A stretch of DNA of 64,000 nucleotides from Gemmatimonadota bacterium. GTDB lineage: Bacteria > Latescibacterota > UBA2968. The position numbers were made by a program, and so were the translations under genes. The stretch is taken from NCBI GenBank assembly GCA_026705765.1, contig JAPPAB010000042.1, forward strand, positions 1 to 64,000. The letters are read 5' to 3'. Position 1 is the first letter of the stretch. Every line of letters starts with the position of its first letter. This document shows positions 42,829-50,354 of this stretch, one piece after another. The notes beneath the pieces are model-generated. The model searched no databases. It was given only the letters and a program-made list of their open reading frames with translations, and was not told the origin of the DNA.

Positions 42829-43677
42829 CTACGGCGGTAGTCGCGGTGGTATTGGTTGAATAATTTTTCTCTGTTCGGGGGTCAATCGCGCCAATAATCC
42901 GTCCGATGGGACGTAGTGAAACCGCGTGCGGATGAATCTCGGGGAATATCGATAGACCACGGTGCGGCGATACCCTTTGTTCATACGTTCGGCTGATCCA
43001 TGTGCGACCGAATCTGTGAAAAATAACGCGTCGCCCGCTTTCATGTACATTTCTTTCATACCTACAGCAGTTCCAGCGGGTTCTGTGCCAGAACTCACCA
43101 CGCCCTTGTCATCGACAAGCAATTTGGGATGTATTTCTGTGCTTTTATGGCTGCCGGGTACGAGGACTGTTGGTCCATCTCCCGGTTCTATATCTGTCAA
43201 TGCAATCAGCACGTTGATCTGACCCACCATCCACGCGCCTGTGTTGTGTTGCCGAAAGGTGAAATAGCACCGGGGCGCATGACCGCCACTGTGGATATAG
43301 ATAAATCCGCCGGGTCCGCGTACGGTTAAAAAATTTTCGTGGATCGAGATGCCGTTTACGTCGTCGTTGATGTAGCGTTTGGCCAGGTCAATCCAGGATG
43401 GATGATCGATTAACCGCTCGAATACCGCACCGGCTTCGATGATGTTCTGAAAGTTCAATCCGTCTTTTTCGCGGTAGGTATGCGTTTCCACATGGCCGAT
43501 CCACGCACCCGTATCATCACCCGCACCCCGACGCCTTTTGCCATGTACATATTCCCAATGGTCATCTACCCATTGGTTCATTTCTTGCACATCGTTTTTC
43601 GATACCGCGTTCTCCAGGTGCAGATAACCCTGTAAGTCGAATAAATAATCCTGTAATTGCTGGTCAGAATTATCCAT
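42829..43677 (-). CDS. PhyH-family protein with His-x-Gly iron motif
   Basis: This is a single PhyH domain of 282 residues: FDLQGYLHLENAVSK at the start, then IYIHSGGHAPR near residue 123, LTDIEPGDGPTVLVPGSHKS near 160 and SVAHGSAERMNKGYRR near 217. The spacing of about 97 residues between HSG and the distal His fits the family, with Gly where Asp or Glu normally binds iron. In the Fe/2-oxoglutarate halogenases of the same superfamily the carboxylate is likewise replaced (by Ala or Gly) to admit halide, so a non-hydroxylase reaction is conceivable. ATG 43677 has AAGG 7 nt upstream and overlaps the preceding gene by 8 nt; ATG 43692 is the alternative. Confidence 0.8.
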   Translation of the reverse strand: MDNSDQQLQDYLFDLQGYLHLENAVSKNDVQEMNQWVDDHWEYVHGKRRRGAGDDTGAWIGHVETHTYREKDGLNFQNIIEAGAVFERLIDHPSWIDLAKRYINDDVNGISIHENFLTVRGPGGFIYIHSGGHAPRCYFTFRQHNTGAWMVGQINVLIALTDIEPGDGPTVLVPGSHKSTEIHPKLLVDDKGVVSSGTEPAGTAVGMKEMYMKAGDALFFTDSVAHGSAERMNKGYRRTVVYRYSPRFIRTRFHYVPSDGLLARLTPEQRKIIQPIPPRLPP

Positions 43678-44488
43678 AAGCACCTTTCTCATGCCGTCCC
43701 AATAACCGCTGCATTCGCGCGTTGGTTCCTGCCCAGACGTATTCGGGCATGCGGTAATCGATGAATGGATATAATCGCTGTGCGATGATCCGCTGGCTGT
43801 ACACGACGGAGCCTACATAGCGGACTTGATCGGATTTGTTTTGCGATCCCCGGTGCCACACTTGATTGTGGAACATGCATAGATCACCCGGATCGGCAAT
43901 CATGGATACTGGACCCTGGCCGTCAAACTCGGGGGCTTCTGTTTTGTCCGGTCGCCTGCCCGCGTAATGGCTGCCGGGGACCACTTCTGTGACGCCGTAT
44001 TCGATGGCGTCGGCCCGGCTCAGGGGGAATAAGACGTTTAACACAAAACACGGTAACGGGATTTTTTTGTTGTGCCGGGGGATATTGTCTGGTAATGGGA
44101 AAATTATGCGGTCATCCAGATGCCATCCTCCGCCCTGACCGGGTTCGTAACGCAGGGCATTTTGCGACATCATATGGCAATCGTCACCCAGGATCGCTTC
44201 TGATAGGCTCACGAAGGGCTCCCGCGCGATCAGGTCCCGGAAGTTGATGTCATATTCATACATTCGCATCATACTGATGCCCCGAATATGGTCTCCTTCG
44301 GCTTCGTGCATTTTCGGGTCCTGATATTTTCGCTCCATTACTTCCCGCAATGCCAGTACTTCTTTTTCGTTTAATACGCCTTTTAAGAACAAATACCCAT
44401 CCCGCTGAAATTGCACGACGAGGTCCCGGGTTTTGTCTGCGTCATAAGGTTTGGCGTTTTTGTCGATTATGCTGTTTGTGGTGTACAT
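43670..44488 (-). CDS. Phytanoyl-CoA dioxygenase family protein (canonical HxD)
   Basis: The 272-residue protein has the standard Fe(II)/2-oxoglutarate triad: HLDD near residue 122 (H-x-D), distal His in QVWHRG near 211, and an Arg in SDQVRY 11 residues later for 2-oxoglutarate. VVPGSHYAG lies between. It should hydroxylate or oxidise a small organic substrate in the cytoplasm; which one is unknown. Its 3' end overlaps the start of the HSG-type paralogue by 8 nt, so the two enzymes are translated together, and the Nramp-like transporter gene is 10 bp upstream. No strong ribosome site precedes ATG 44488. Confidence 0.88.
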   Translation of the reverse strand: MYTTNSIIDKNAKPYDADKTRDLVVQFQRDGYLFLKGVLNEKEVLALREVMERKYQDPKMHEAEGDHIRGISMMRMYEYDINFRDLIAREPFVSLSEAILGDDCHMMSQNALRYEPGQGGGWHLDDRIIFPLPDNIPRHNKKIPLPCFVLNVLFPLSRADAIEYGVTEVVPGSHYAGRRPDKTEAPEFDGQGPVSMIADPGDLCMFHNQVWHRGSQNKSDQVRYVGSVVYSQRIIAQRLYPFIDYRMPEYVWAGTNARMQRLLGRHEKGAYG

Positions 44489-44498
44489 TGTTATCTCA

Positions 44499-45962
44499 CT
44501 ATTTTATTAATCCCAATATATCCTCATATACGGCAAGGCCACCAAAATAGGTAAAGGCGAGGCCCGAGATTATATTGAGTGCGACGAGGAACCAGCCCAT
44601 TTGCAATGGGGGTGGGACGTATTTGCGGTCGATATAGATCATCGCAAAGCACCAGGGTCCAGCGAGAAGTACCCCGGTGATGTGCAGGGGGATTGTCATA
44701 ATTGAAATTGGGTTCCAGCCTACGCCATTCGGGTCCTGGGTGGCTGTCCACCAGGCGTATAGTACCAGCGCGCCACCCGCAATAGCGGTGTATCCCAGTG
44801 TCCATTTTCGCACGTCGTTCAATGATAGGTTGCGCCATTTGGGGGTTATTGCGCGTATGCTTTCATGCGCGGTGCGGACGTATAATTCATAAGCGCCGTA
44901 CACGGTGCCAAAAATTGCGAAGAATACGCCGAGTTTGTACAGTCCCGCGAGAAATGTCTTGACGCCCGAGCTTTCGTGTAATGCGGTTAAAAATACGACC
45001 TGGTGATTGTAGAGGTCCATGCCGGATGGTACGATTTCTTGCGGATGCAATAGGGCGGCACCCAGTATCAAAAAGGCCGCTGTAAATAATAATACGCTGG
45101 CAAATGATACGAGTGTATCGACCAATGGTGCTTTTAACCACGCTTTTCCCAGTTCGAGATTTTCCTGAGTTTCCAGGATTGTTTCTTTCTCATTGCTGCG
45201 TCTGCCAATCATTCCCCACACCTTTTCGCGCAGCATGCCCACATATCCCACATAGTCCTGTACTCCACCGCCGATTACGCCCATGTACGCGACCATTTCG
45301 ACGATTAGCGTGCGGTCTGCAAATAGCGGATTGCGCGATACCCATTCTGGATATACCGGGAATGTGGGTACTACTGCACCCATTAGCGCGGCGATCCAAT
45401 CGGGGTTTGCCGCTATTGTCGCGATTAACATGACCAGCAACATCAATCCCACGAGTGAGGTCTGCGCTTTTTCCAACAAGCCATAACTCTGTTTCAGAGT
45501 TAATGCTATCAAAAATGCGATAAATATCAGGGCGATTAAATGCGGATATCGCGCCGGGTCGTCAAATAATATCCACGACGAGATTGTGCCGAGCATGATG
45601 GGTAAGCTGGACAGATAAAATGGAAAGCTCACGACCATTACCACACCTACAACTGCTGGGAATAATCCCCTCGGTCCGGGTAATTGCGCCCAGCGCTCCA
45701 TGGGATGCTCGCCGGTTAGTGTCATATATCGCGCTGCGGAATACACCTGAACGACTTTTGTGATGCAAAACAGGCTGAATGCCCAGAACATCGCATAGCC
45801 AAAGATCGCCCCGCTGCGCGATGCCCATACGGTTTCTCCACTGCCGATGGTTACCGATGCGATGATTGCACCTGGTCCAAAGAATTTTAAGAAGTCGCCG
45901 ATTTTCCGCGAGCGCAATGCTGCCGCCAGTTCCGGAAATTCCAATTTTTTTGTTTCTGCCAT
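44499..45962 (-). CDS. Nramp-fold transporter lacking the metal-binding motifs
   Basis: The 487 residues form 11 or so membrane helices with the Nramp layout. Helix 1 reads FFGPGAIIASVTIGSGE where metal transporters have GPG...DPGN, so Asp and Asn are replaced. Helix 6 reads GVIGGGVQDYVGY where MPH is expected. Divalent metal transport is therefore doubtful; an organic or other substrate made available to the PhyH enzymes downstream (10-bp gap) is a reasonable inference. AGGAG lies 5-6 nt before ATG 45962, and the longer start at 45992 lacks a site and runs into the terminator region. Confidence 0.8.
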   Translation of the reverse strand: MAETKKLEFPELAAALRSRKIGDFLKFFGPGAIIASVTIGSGETVWASRSGAIFGYAMFWAFSLFCITKVVQVYSAARYMTLTGEHPMERWAQLPGPRGLFPAVVGVVMVVSFPFYLSSLPIMLGTISSWILFDDPARYPHLIALIFIAFLIALTLKQSYGLLEKAQTSLVGLMLLVMLIATIAANPDWIAALMGAVVPTFPVYPEWVSRNPLFADRTLIVEMVAYMGVIGGGVQDYVGYVGMLREKVWGMIGRRSNEKETILETQENLELGKAWLKAPLVDTLVSFASVLLFTAAFLILGAALLHPQEIVPSGMDLYNHQVVFLTALHESSGVKTFLAGLYKLGVFFAIFGTVYGAYELYVRTAHESIRAITPKWRNLSLNDVRKWTLGYTAIAGGALVLYAWWTATQDPNGVGWNPISIMTIPLHITGVLLAGPWCFAMIYIDRKYVPPPLQMGWFLVALNIISGLAFTYFGGLAVYEDILGLIK

Positions 45963-45976
45963 GATTTCTCCTATCG

Positions 45977-46014
45977 AAAAACCCCAGTCCAACCGATCTT
46001 ACGGAGGACTGGGG
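45977..46014 (-). terminator. Rho-independent terminator after the cyclase-family gene
   Basis: On the minus strand CCCCAGTCC (46014-46006) pairs perfectly with GGACTGGGG (45990-45982) across a 15-nt loop and is followed by five T (45981-45977). It lies 9 bp after the stop of the cyclase-family gene and before the Nramp-like gene, separating the two transcripts. Confidence 0.85.
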
Positions 46015-46023
46015 ATCGGAGTG

Positions 46024-46962
46024 CTATTTTACGGCTATTGGATTTCCCGGAGAACCCGTTCCGCCTTTCAGGCGCAGTGGCGAAAATACAAATGCAAATT
46101 CATATACCTGATCTTTTGCCAGTTCTTCCAGGTCCAGGTTTTCTAATATGTATATCCCGTGCTGGGCGATGAGCAGTTGATGTACGGGAAAAGCCAGCGC
46201 GGCGTCCTCGCCGGGTACGACTTCCAGGCCCCAGGTATCGCCTGCGACCATTACAATTTTTTTATTTACGAGCCACTGGCCCACAGCCATTCCAATGCCC
46301 GGCTGGCCTTTATTGAATGTTTCATTGTCTTTCATCCACAGGGTGCCGTGTCCCGTGCGGAAGATTACTACATCGCCTTCTCCCACGGATACATTCTGTT
46401 TTTTGAGCGCGCCTTCGGTATCGGCCACTGTGATTACGTATCCGACTTCCAATCGCTCGACACCTTTGTATCCCGCGATGTCTATCAGTACGCCGCGCGT
46501 GAAAAATGACCCCGCCTTTTCTACACCCAATTTTTCCAGGCCATAGGGTTTGCTGAAGTTCGAGCTTTTGAAGCCGTTGTAATACACATCCTCGTTTCCT
46601 ACCCGCGTGCCAATATGCCCCAATCCATCGAATTGTGTACCGATTTGGCCGATTTCACCACTGAACATTTCATCGTACCACACGAGTTTGTTTTCTCCGA
46701 GTGGTCCACCACTTGGGTTGCCTACGATTGTGAGACTGTAATGCCGGGAACCAAATAGCGGTATTCCGTGTTCATATACTTTTCCCAATTGATAGACTTT
46801 GCCGGTTTTGATCAATTTGGTCGCTTCCAGGACTTTGGCAGGTGTCAACCGGTTTGCAGCACCCCGTTCATCTTCGGGACCCCATTCCGATGGCGATTGC
46901 TGGGCATATACTGGCACCAGCATCAAAGTGATCAGTAGTGTTATACAAAAAATGCGTTTCAT
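46024..46962 (-). CDS. Secreted cyclase-family (PF04199-like) hydrolase
   Basis: The 312-residue protein has a signal peptide (RIFCITLLITLMLVPVYAQQ) and the cyclase/kynurenine-formamidase fold. The usual metal motif H-x-G-T-H-x-D is seen as QIGTQFDGLGH near residue 107: both His are Gln, while the Asp and last His remain. Some subfamilies have GTQ at the second site; loss of the first His is less common. DVVIFRTGHG and VAGDTWGLEV are other family segments. Members hydrolyse amides or act on small aromatic or sugar-derived compounds; the substrate here is not known. GGAGG precedes ATG 46962. A terminator follows the stop. Confidence 0.8.
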   Translation of the reverse strand: MKRIFCITLLITLMLVPVYAQQSPSEWGPEDERGAANRLTPAKVLEATKLIKTGKVYQLGKVYEHGIPLFGSRHYSLTIVGNPSGGPLGENKLVWYDEMFSGEIGQIGTQFDGLGHIGTRVGNEDVYYNGFKSSNFSKPYGLEKLGVEKAGSFFTRGVLIDIAGYKGVERLEVGYVITVADTEGALKKQNVSVGEGDVVIFRTGHGTLWMKDNETFNKGQPGIGMAVGQWLVNKKIVMVAGDTWGLEVVPGEDAALAFPVHQLLIAQHGIYILENLDLEELAKDQVYEFAFVFSPLRLKGGTGSPGNPIAVK

Positions 46963-46996
46963 GATTTCCTCCCTGAAAAAGATGATTATGTAGCGA

Positions 46997-47878
46997 TCAG
47001 CGATCAGCCTGCTTCTCATATAGCGCGATGCTTACCTGTGTGCCGGGGAATCGTGCAGATGGGTACACCCACATTTCGTCTTCTCGAATGTACACCCTTT
47101 CATCTCCCGAACGAATGTGTAAACGCCCGCTGTTTTCCTGGCAGATTTGTTTCACGATGTATAGACCCAGTCCCCGCGTGTTGCCTCGCGAGACGGTTTT
47201 TTGTATCGCCATTTTTATTGCCTGTCCGTGCGACCAGTGCGCTGTATCGTGTCCCGTTGACAGGCTTTCGCGAATGCCAATGCCCAGGTCGCATACGCCG
47301 ATGATCGCAAATTTTCTGTTCAATCTGTGATTGGTATAGCGCTGTGCAACCACAAACCCTTTGTCTCCGCTGTGGTCCAGGATATTGTGACACAATTCGG
47401 CTACGACATTTTTAAATCCCGTAATTTCCCTTACGGTATAGTGCAGTTCTTCGCTCAAGATGGCGCCGACCCGCGATTCAATTACGCTTAGAACTTGCTC
47501 GATATCGCTTCTCTGCTCGATGGTCGTGATTTCCAGCAAACTTTCGTTGTGTGTCCTCGACCGTCCCGTTTGCGGTACGCGCGCCACTGTTACATAAGTC
47601 TTCAGGGCATCAAATACTTTCATGCGGGTCAAATAGCGCTCGACGTCTGAATTTTCGGGCAGTCGGCATGTAATATCCCAGTATTTGGCACTCAGGTGTC
47701 GGCCTATCAAACACAACATTCCCATACCATAGGGATCGACAAATCCCAATTGCGATAGATCCAGAACGATATTGTCTTCTTCTCGTTGCGACGAGAATGT
47801 CTCGAGATTGCGCAATACATTGTCACATGAGACAGCAGACAAATTTTGTTCCGCTATTGCCAGCGTGTTGTTATTCAT
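46997..47878 (-). CDS. STAS-like/HATPase_c fusion regulator (anti-sigma-factor-kinase type)
   Basis: The 293 residues combine an N-terminal STAS-like segment (DNIVLDLSQLGFVDPYGMGMLCLIG, residues 35-60) with a C-terminal GHKL ATPase. The ATPase has N-box VVAELCHNILDHS near 159, G1 GVCDLGIGIRES near 194 and G2 TRGLGLYIVKQI near 233. No His-phosphotransfer domain is present, so it resembles an SpoIIAB/RsbW-type kinase joined to its own antagonist-like domain. It probably tunes a stress or envelope response in the cytoplasm. No sigma factor gene is nearby. It starts 8 bp after the GWxTD-like gene at 47887, without a clear ribosome site, suggesting coupled translation. Confidence 0.82.
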   Translation of the reverse strand: MNNNTLAIAEQNLSAVSCDNVLRNLETFSSQREEDNIVLDLSQLGFVDPYGMGMLCLIGRHLSAKYWDITCRLPENSDVERYLTRMKVFDALKTYVTVARVPQTGRSRTHNESLLEITTIEQRSDIEQVLSVIESRVGAILSEELHYTVREITGFKNVVAELCHNILDHSGDKGFVVAQRYTNHRLNRKFAIIGVCDLGIGIRESLSTGHDTAHWSHGQAIKMAIQKTVSRGNTRGLGLYIVKQICQENSGRLHIRSGDERVYIREDEMWVYPSARFPGTQVSIALYEKQADR

Positions 47879-47886
47879 GTGATCGT

Positions 47887-50316
47887 TTAGTTGCGTACGC
47901 GGAATATGGCTCTGCGTTTGACATTTTTCTTTTCGTGCAGATCCGTTACCGCGACTTCGAGTTTATAGACGCCGCGCGGCATTTTGGACAGGTCGATTTC
48001 CAGGAAGGTGAAGTCGTCGGGTTTGTCGCCTGCATATACCGAGCTGATCGATGTGCGGCTTTGCTGTCCGGCTCGGCGCAGGTCTTCGAGGGATTCAGCC
48101 ATCAGATTGCGTTCGGCTGGCATGTATTGCACTTCAAAATCCACAGTTTTGGCTTTGAGATTTTCTTCACCGCCGGTCATGGCATCGCCTGACAGGTCTT
48201 CTTGATCTGGCATTTCACCTTCGGCAGTTTCTCTATCTAAACCGTCGAGCGCGTCGCCTGCGGCGAGTATATCACTGCTGGAGCGATCATCTTCTGGTTC
48301 CGGTTGCGCCAATTCTTCAGCGGTTGGCACAATTAGCAATCCGCCGACCTTTTTAAGGGCTACGGCGCCAAACATCGCGGGATTGACTTCCTCTTGTTCG
48401 GGCACGCTGATGGTGTAGGTGATTTCATATTGGGTGCGTCCGAATTCGTCTTCTTTCAGGTTGTAGATTTCCAGATATACAGATGCCGATTGTCCACTGC
48501 GATACGCGCGGAGAGGATTGGGGGCAATCCGCAGGTCTGTGCGCTTTTCGGGAAAGGGTTTGACCAGTTCAATTTTCTTGGCGAGTAGCAGATCGCTCAT
48601 ATCCAGGCGCGATTCGGATACAGAAAAAAGGCGTTCTGTGCGAAATGTGCCGATGGAGCCGCTGTTCCTGTCTCCCACTTCGACCACGATATTATACGTG
48701 CCCTGGGGAAGTTCTATGGGGCGTTGGCTCAACAAGTACTGCGGGGCATTGCCCCCTTTGGGTTTTTCTTGCGCAATTGGTCGGATATTGCGGTAGATGT
48801 CTCGCCACCGGTAATCGAACATGAATAAACCCTCATCCATGACGATCATCCGGTCGTCGTTTACTTTTAATTTGCCCGTGGGAATGGCATAGGCGATTTC
48901 CACGCGCATATTTTTGCCTGCGCGGAAGGCGGTGATCTGGTGCGGCATGGAGTATTTTCTGTTCTGGAATGGATCGACAAATCGCGCTTCTTTTTTCTTA
49001 AATGCCGCGCGGTTTTGTATTTCAAAATACTCTTCGCGCATTTTGTCACTCGCCCATTGCGGGTTAGTAGATTTTCTGAAGAGCGTTTGAGCTACTTGTC
49101 TTGAATCCACATTGCGCGTTCTCAGGGCGTTGGGGTCCCCGACTATGACATCGACCGTGCTGCTGGGTCCCACTTCGCCTGCAAATCCCCAACCGTCAAC
49201 GCCGTTCACACTTTGAAATGTGAATCTGTATCCGCCGTAATACCAGGTTTCTTTGAACATGGGGAATACGCCCGTTGTGCGTCGCTGATATTTTCCGTAT
49301 TTGATGTAGGTTTGACCGCGAATGGTCTTCCATCCTTCGATGTTCCGCGCAGGTACGCTAAAGCGCAAATTGGCATAGGCCACGCGGCCGTAGTGCTCCA
49401 TCCTCCGCTCGTTGTGATCGGTCAGAAATAGCGGGTCGTTCTTGTTCCAGAATTGCGTCAGTGCCGCAGAGTCCTTCCACTCGCCATCGTCGCCGACCTG
49501 CATGGCTTTTGCGATGCGCGCACTGTCTTCTTTTGATGCGATGAGATCTACAGATTCCATCATTTTGCGCTGTTCGGGATCCATGGCTGCAATGGCTGTT
49601 TCATACAATTTGTTCGCTTCTAAAAGCTCTCCCTGAAGCTGATGCGAGTAGGCCATGAACAATTGTGCGTTGATGTCACCGGGAAATCTTCGCATCATTC
49701 GCCGCATCACCCGTTGCATGGCGGGGATTCTTCTGTGTTCCAGATGCGCCAGTCCCAACAGATAATAGGAGTCCTGATAGTCCGCATCAACCTCCAGGCT
49801 TTTTTCCAATAGCATCACGGCCTGGTCGTATTCGTTCTTGGCAAAGGTCCGAATTGCACCTCGCCGCTGAATGATCCGATCTCTCGTGATCATGTATTCG
49901 CCGAATATATGACGACCGGCGTCATAAGCTGCCACGGCCGCATTGGGAAATTTTTCTATGACTTTTTCATAGTGCGCCTTTGCTTCGCGCTGAAACCCCC
50001 TGTTCCACAATGCCTCACCGTGCAAGAGCTGATATTGCAGATTTTCCGGTTCATTCCTAATGGCCTTTTCACTGGCTTCTACTGCGCGGCGTCGAAACTC
50101 GGGTGTGTCCAGGCGAATGTAGAGGCGAGTCAGTTGTGCAAGTGCCGGGGCGTGTTTGCCATTTTTCTTGAGCACTTGCTTGAATTCTTCCACGCTTTCT
50201 TTGGGTTCGATCTCATTCATGCGGGAGAGGGCCGCGTGATAGAGGGAATCTACTTCGCTGGACCAGGCCGGTGCTGCGATCAGGCAGGTGAGGATCAAAA
50301 GTACGAGGACTTTCAC
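47887..50316 (-). CDS. Secreted TPR/GWxTD protein, paralogue 4 (tandem copy A)
   Basis: The 809-residue protein starts at GTG 50316, with AAGGAG at 50324-50329, giving the signal peptide VLVLLILTCLIAAPAWSSEV. TPR units span about residues 25-230. FWNKNDPLFLTDHNERRMEH is near 288 and EGWKTIRGQTYIKYGK near 326-341; this is the clearest GW-x-T-x-RG match among the five paralogues. The C-terminal half is beta-rich and holds an acidic linker (EPEDDRSSSDILA to DQEDLSGD, about residues 670-715) before the last Ig-like domain. Function unknown. Its N-terminal half is almost the same DNA as copy B. It probably precedes the STAS-HATPase gene on one mRNA. Confidence 0.83.
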   Translation of the reverse strand: MKVLVLLILTCLIAAPAWSSEVDSLYHAALSRMNEIEPKESVEEFKQVLKKNGKHAPALAQLTRLYIRLDTPEFRRRAVEASEKAIRNEPENLQYQLLHGEALWNRGFQREAKAHYEKVIEKFPNAAVAAYDAGRHIFGEYMITRDRIIQRRGAIRTFAKNEYDQAVMLLEKSLEVDADYQDSYYLLGLAHLEHRRIPAMQRVMRRMMRRFPGDINAQLFMAYSHQLQGELLEANKLYETAIAAMDPEQRKMMESVDLIASKEDSARIAKAMQVGDDGEWKDSAALTQFWNKNDPLFLTDHNERRMEHYGRVAYANLRFSVPARNIEGWKTIRGQTYIKYGKYQRRTTGVFPMFKETWYYGGYRFTFQSVNGVDGWGFAGEVGPSSTVDVIVGDPNALRTRNVDSRQVAQTLFRKSTNPQWASDKMREEYFEIQNRAAFKKKEARFVDPFQNRKYSMPHQITAFRAGKNMRVEIAYAIPTGKLKVNDDRMIVMDEGLFMFDYRWRDIYRNIRPIAQEKPKGGNAPQYLLSQRPIELPQGTYNIVVEVGDRNSGSIGTFRTERLFSVSESRLDMSDLLLAKKIELVKPFPEKRTDLRIAPNPLRAYRSGQSASVYLEIYNLKEDEFGRTQYEITYTISVPEQEEVNPAMFGAVALKKVGGLLIVPTAEELAQPEPEDDRSSSDILAAGDALDGLDRETAEGEMPDQEDLSGDAMTGGEENLKAKTVDFEVQYMPAERNLMAESLEDLRRAGQQSRTSISSVYAGDKPDDFTFLEIDLSKMPRGVYKLEVAVTDLHEKKNVKRRAIFRVRN
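49481..50160. repeat. Long direct repeat, copy A (about 680 bp)
   Basis: Reading base by base I found no mismatch between this stretch and 51832-52511 (offset 2351). It lies in the TPR-coding half of the two tandem GWxTD-like genes. Just outside it, single differences appear at 49480 and then many from 50161 on. Confidence 0.85.
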
Positions 50317-50323
50317 GGGGAGG

Positions 50324-50329
50324 CTCCTT
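50324..50329 (-). promoter_or_regulatory. Ribosome binding site selecting the GTG start of copy A
   Basis: AAGGAG lies 7 nt before GTG 50316. The same site and spacing occur before ATG 52667 in copy B (52675-52680). The conserved leader therefore shows the true starts of both genes and a one-base start-codon change between copies. Confidence 0.75.
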
Positions 50330-50354
50330 GTGGTGGATGCTGGTGAGTGGTGGT

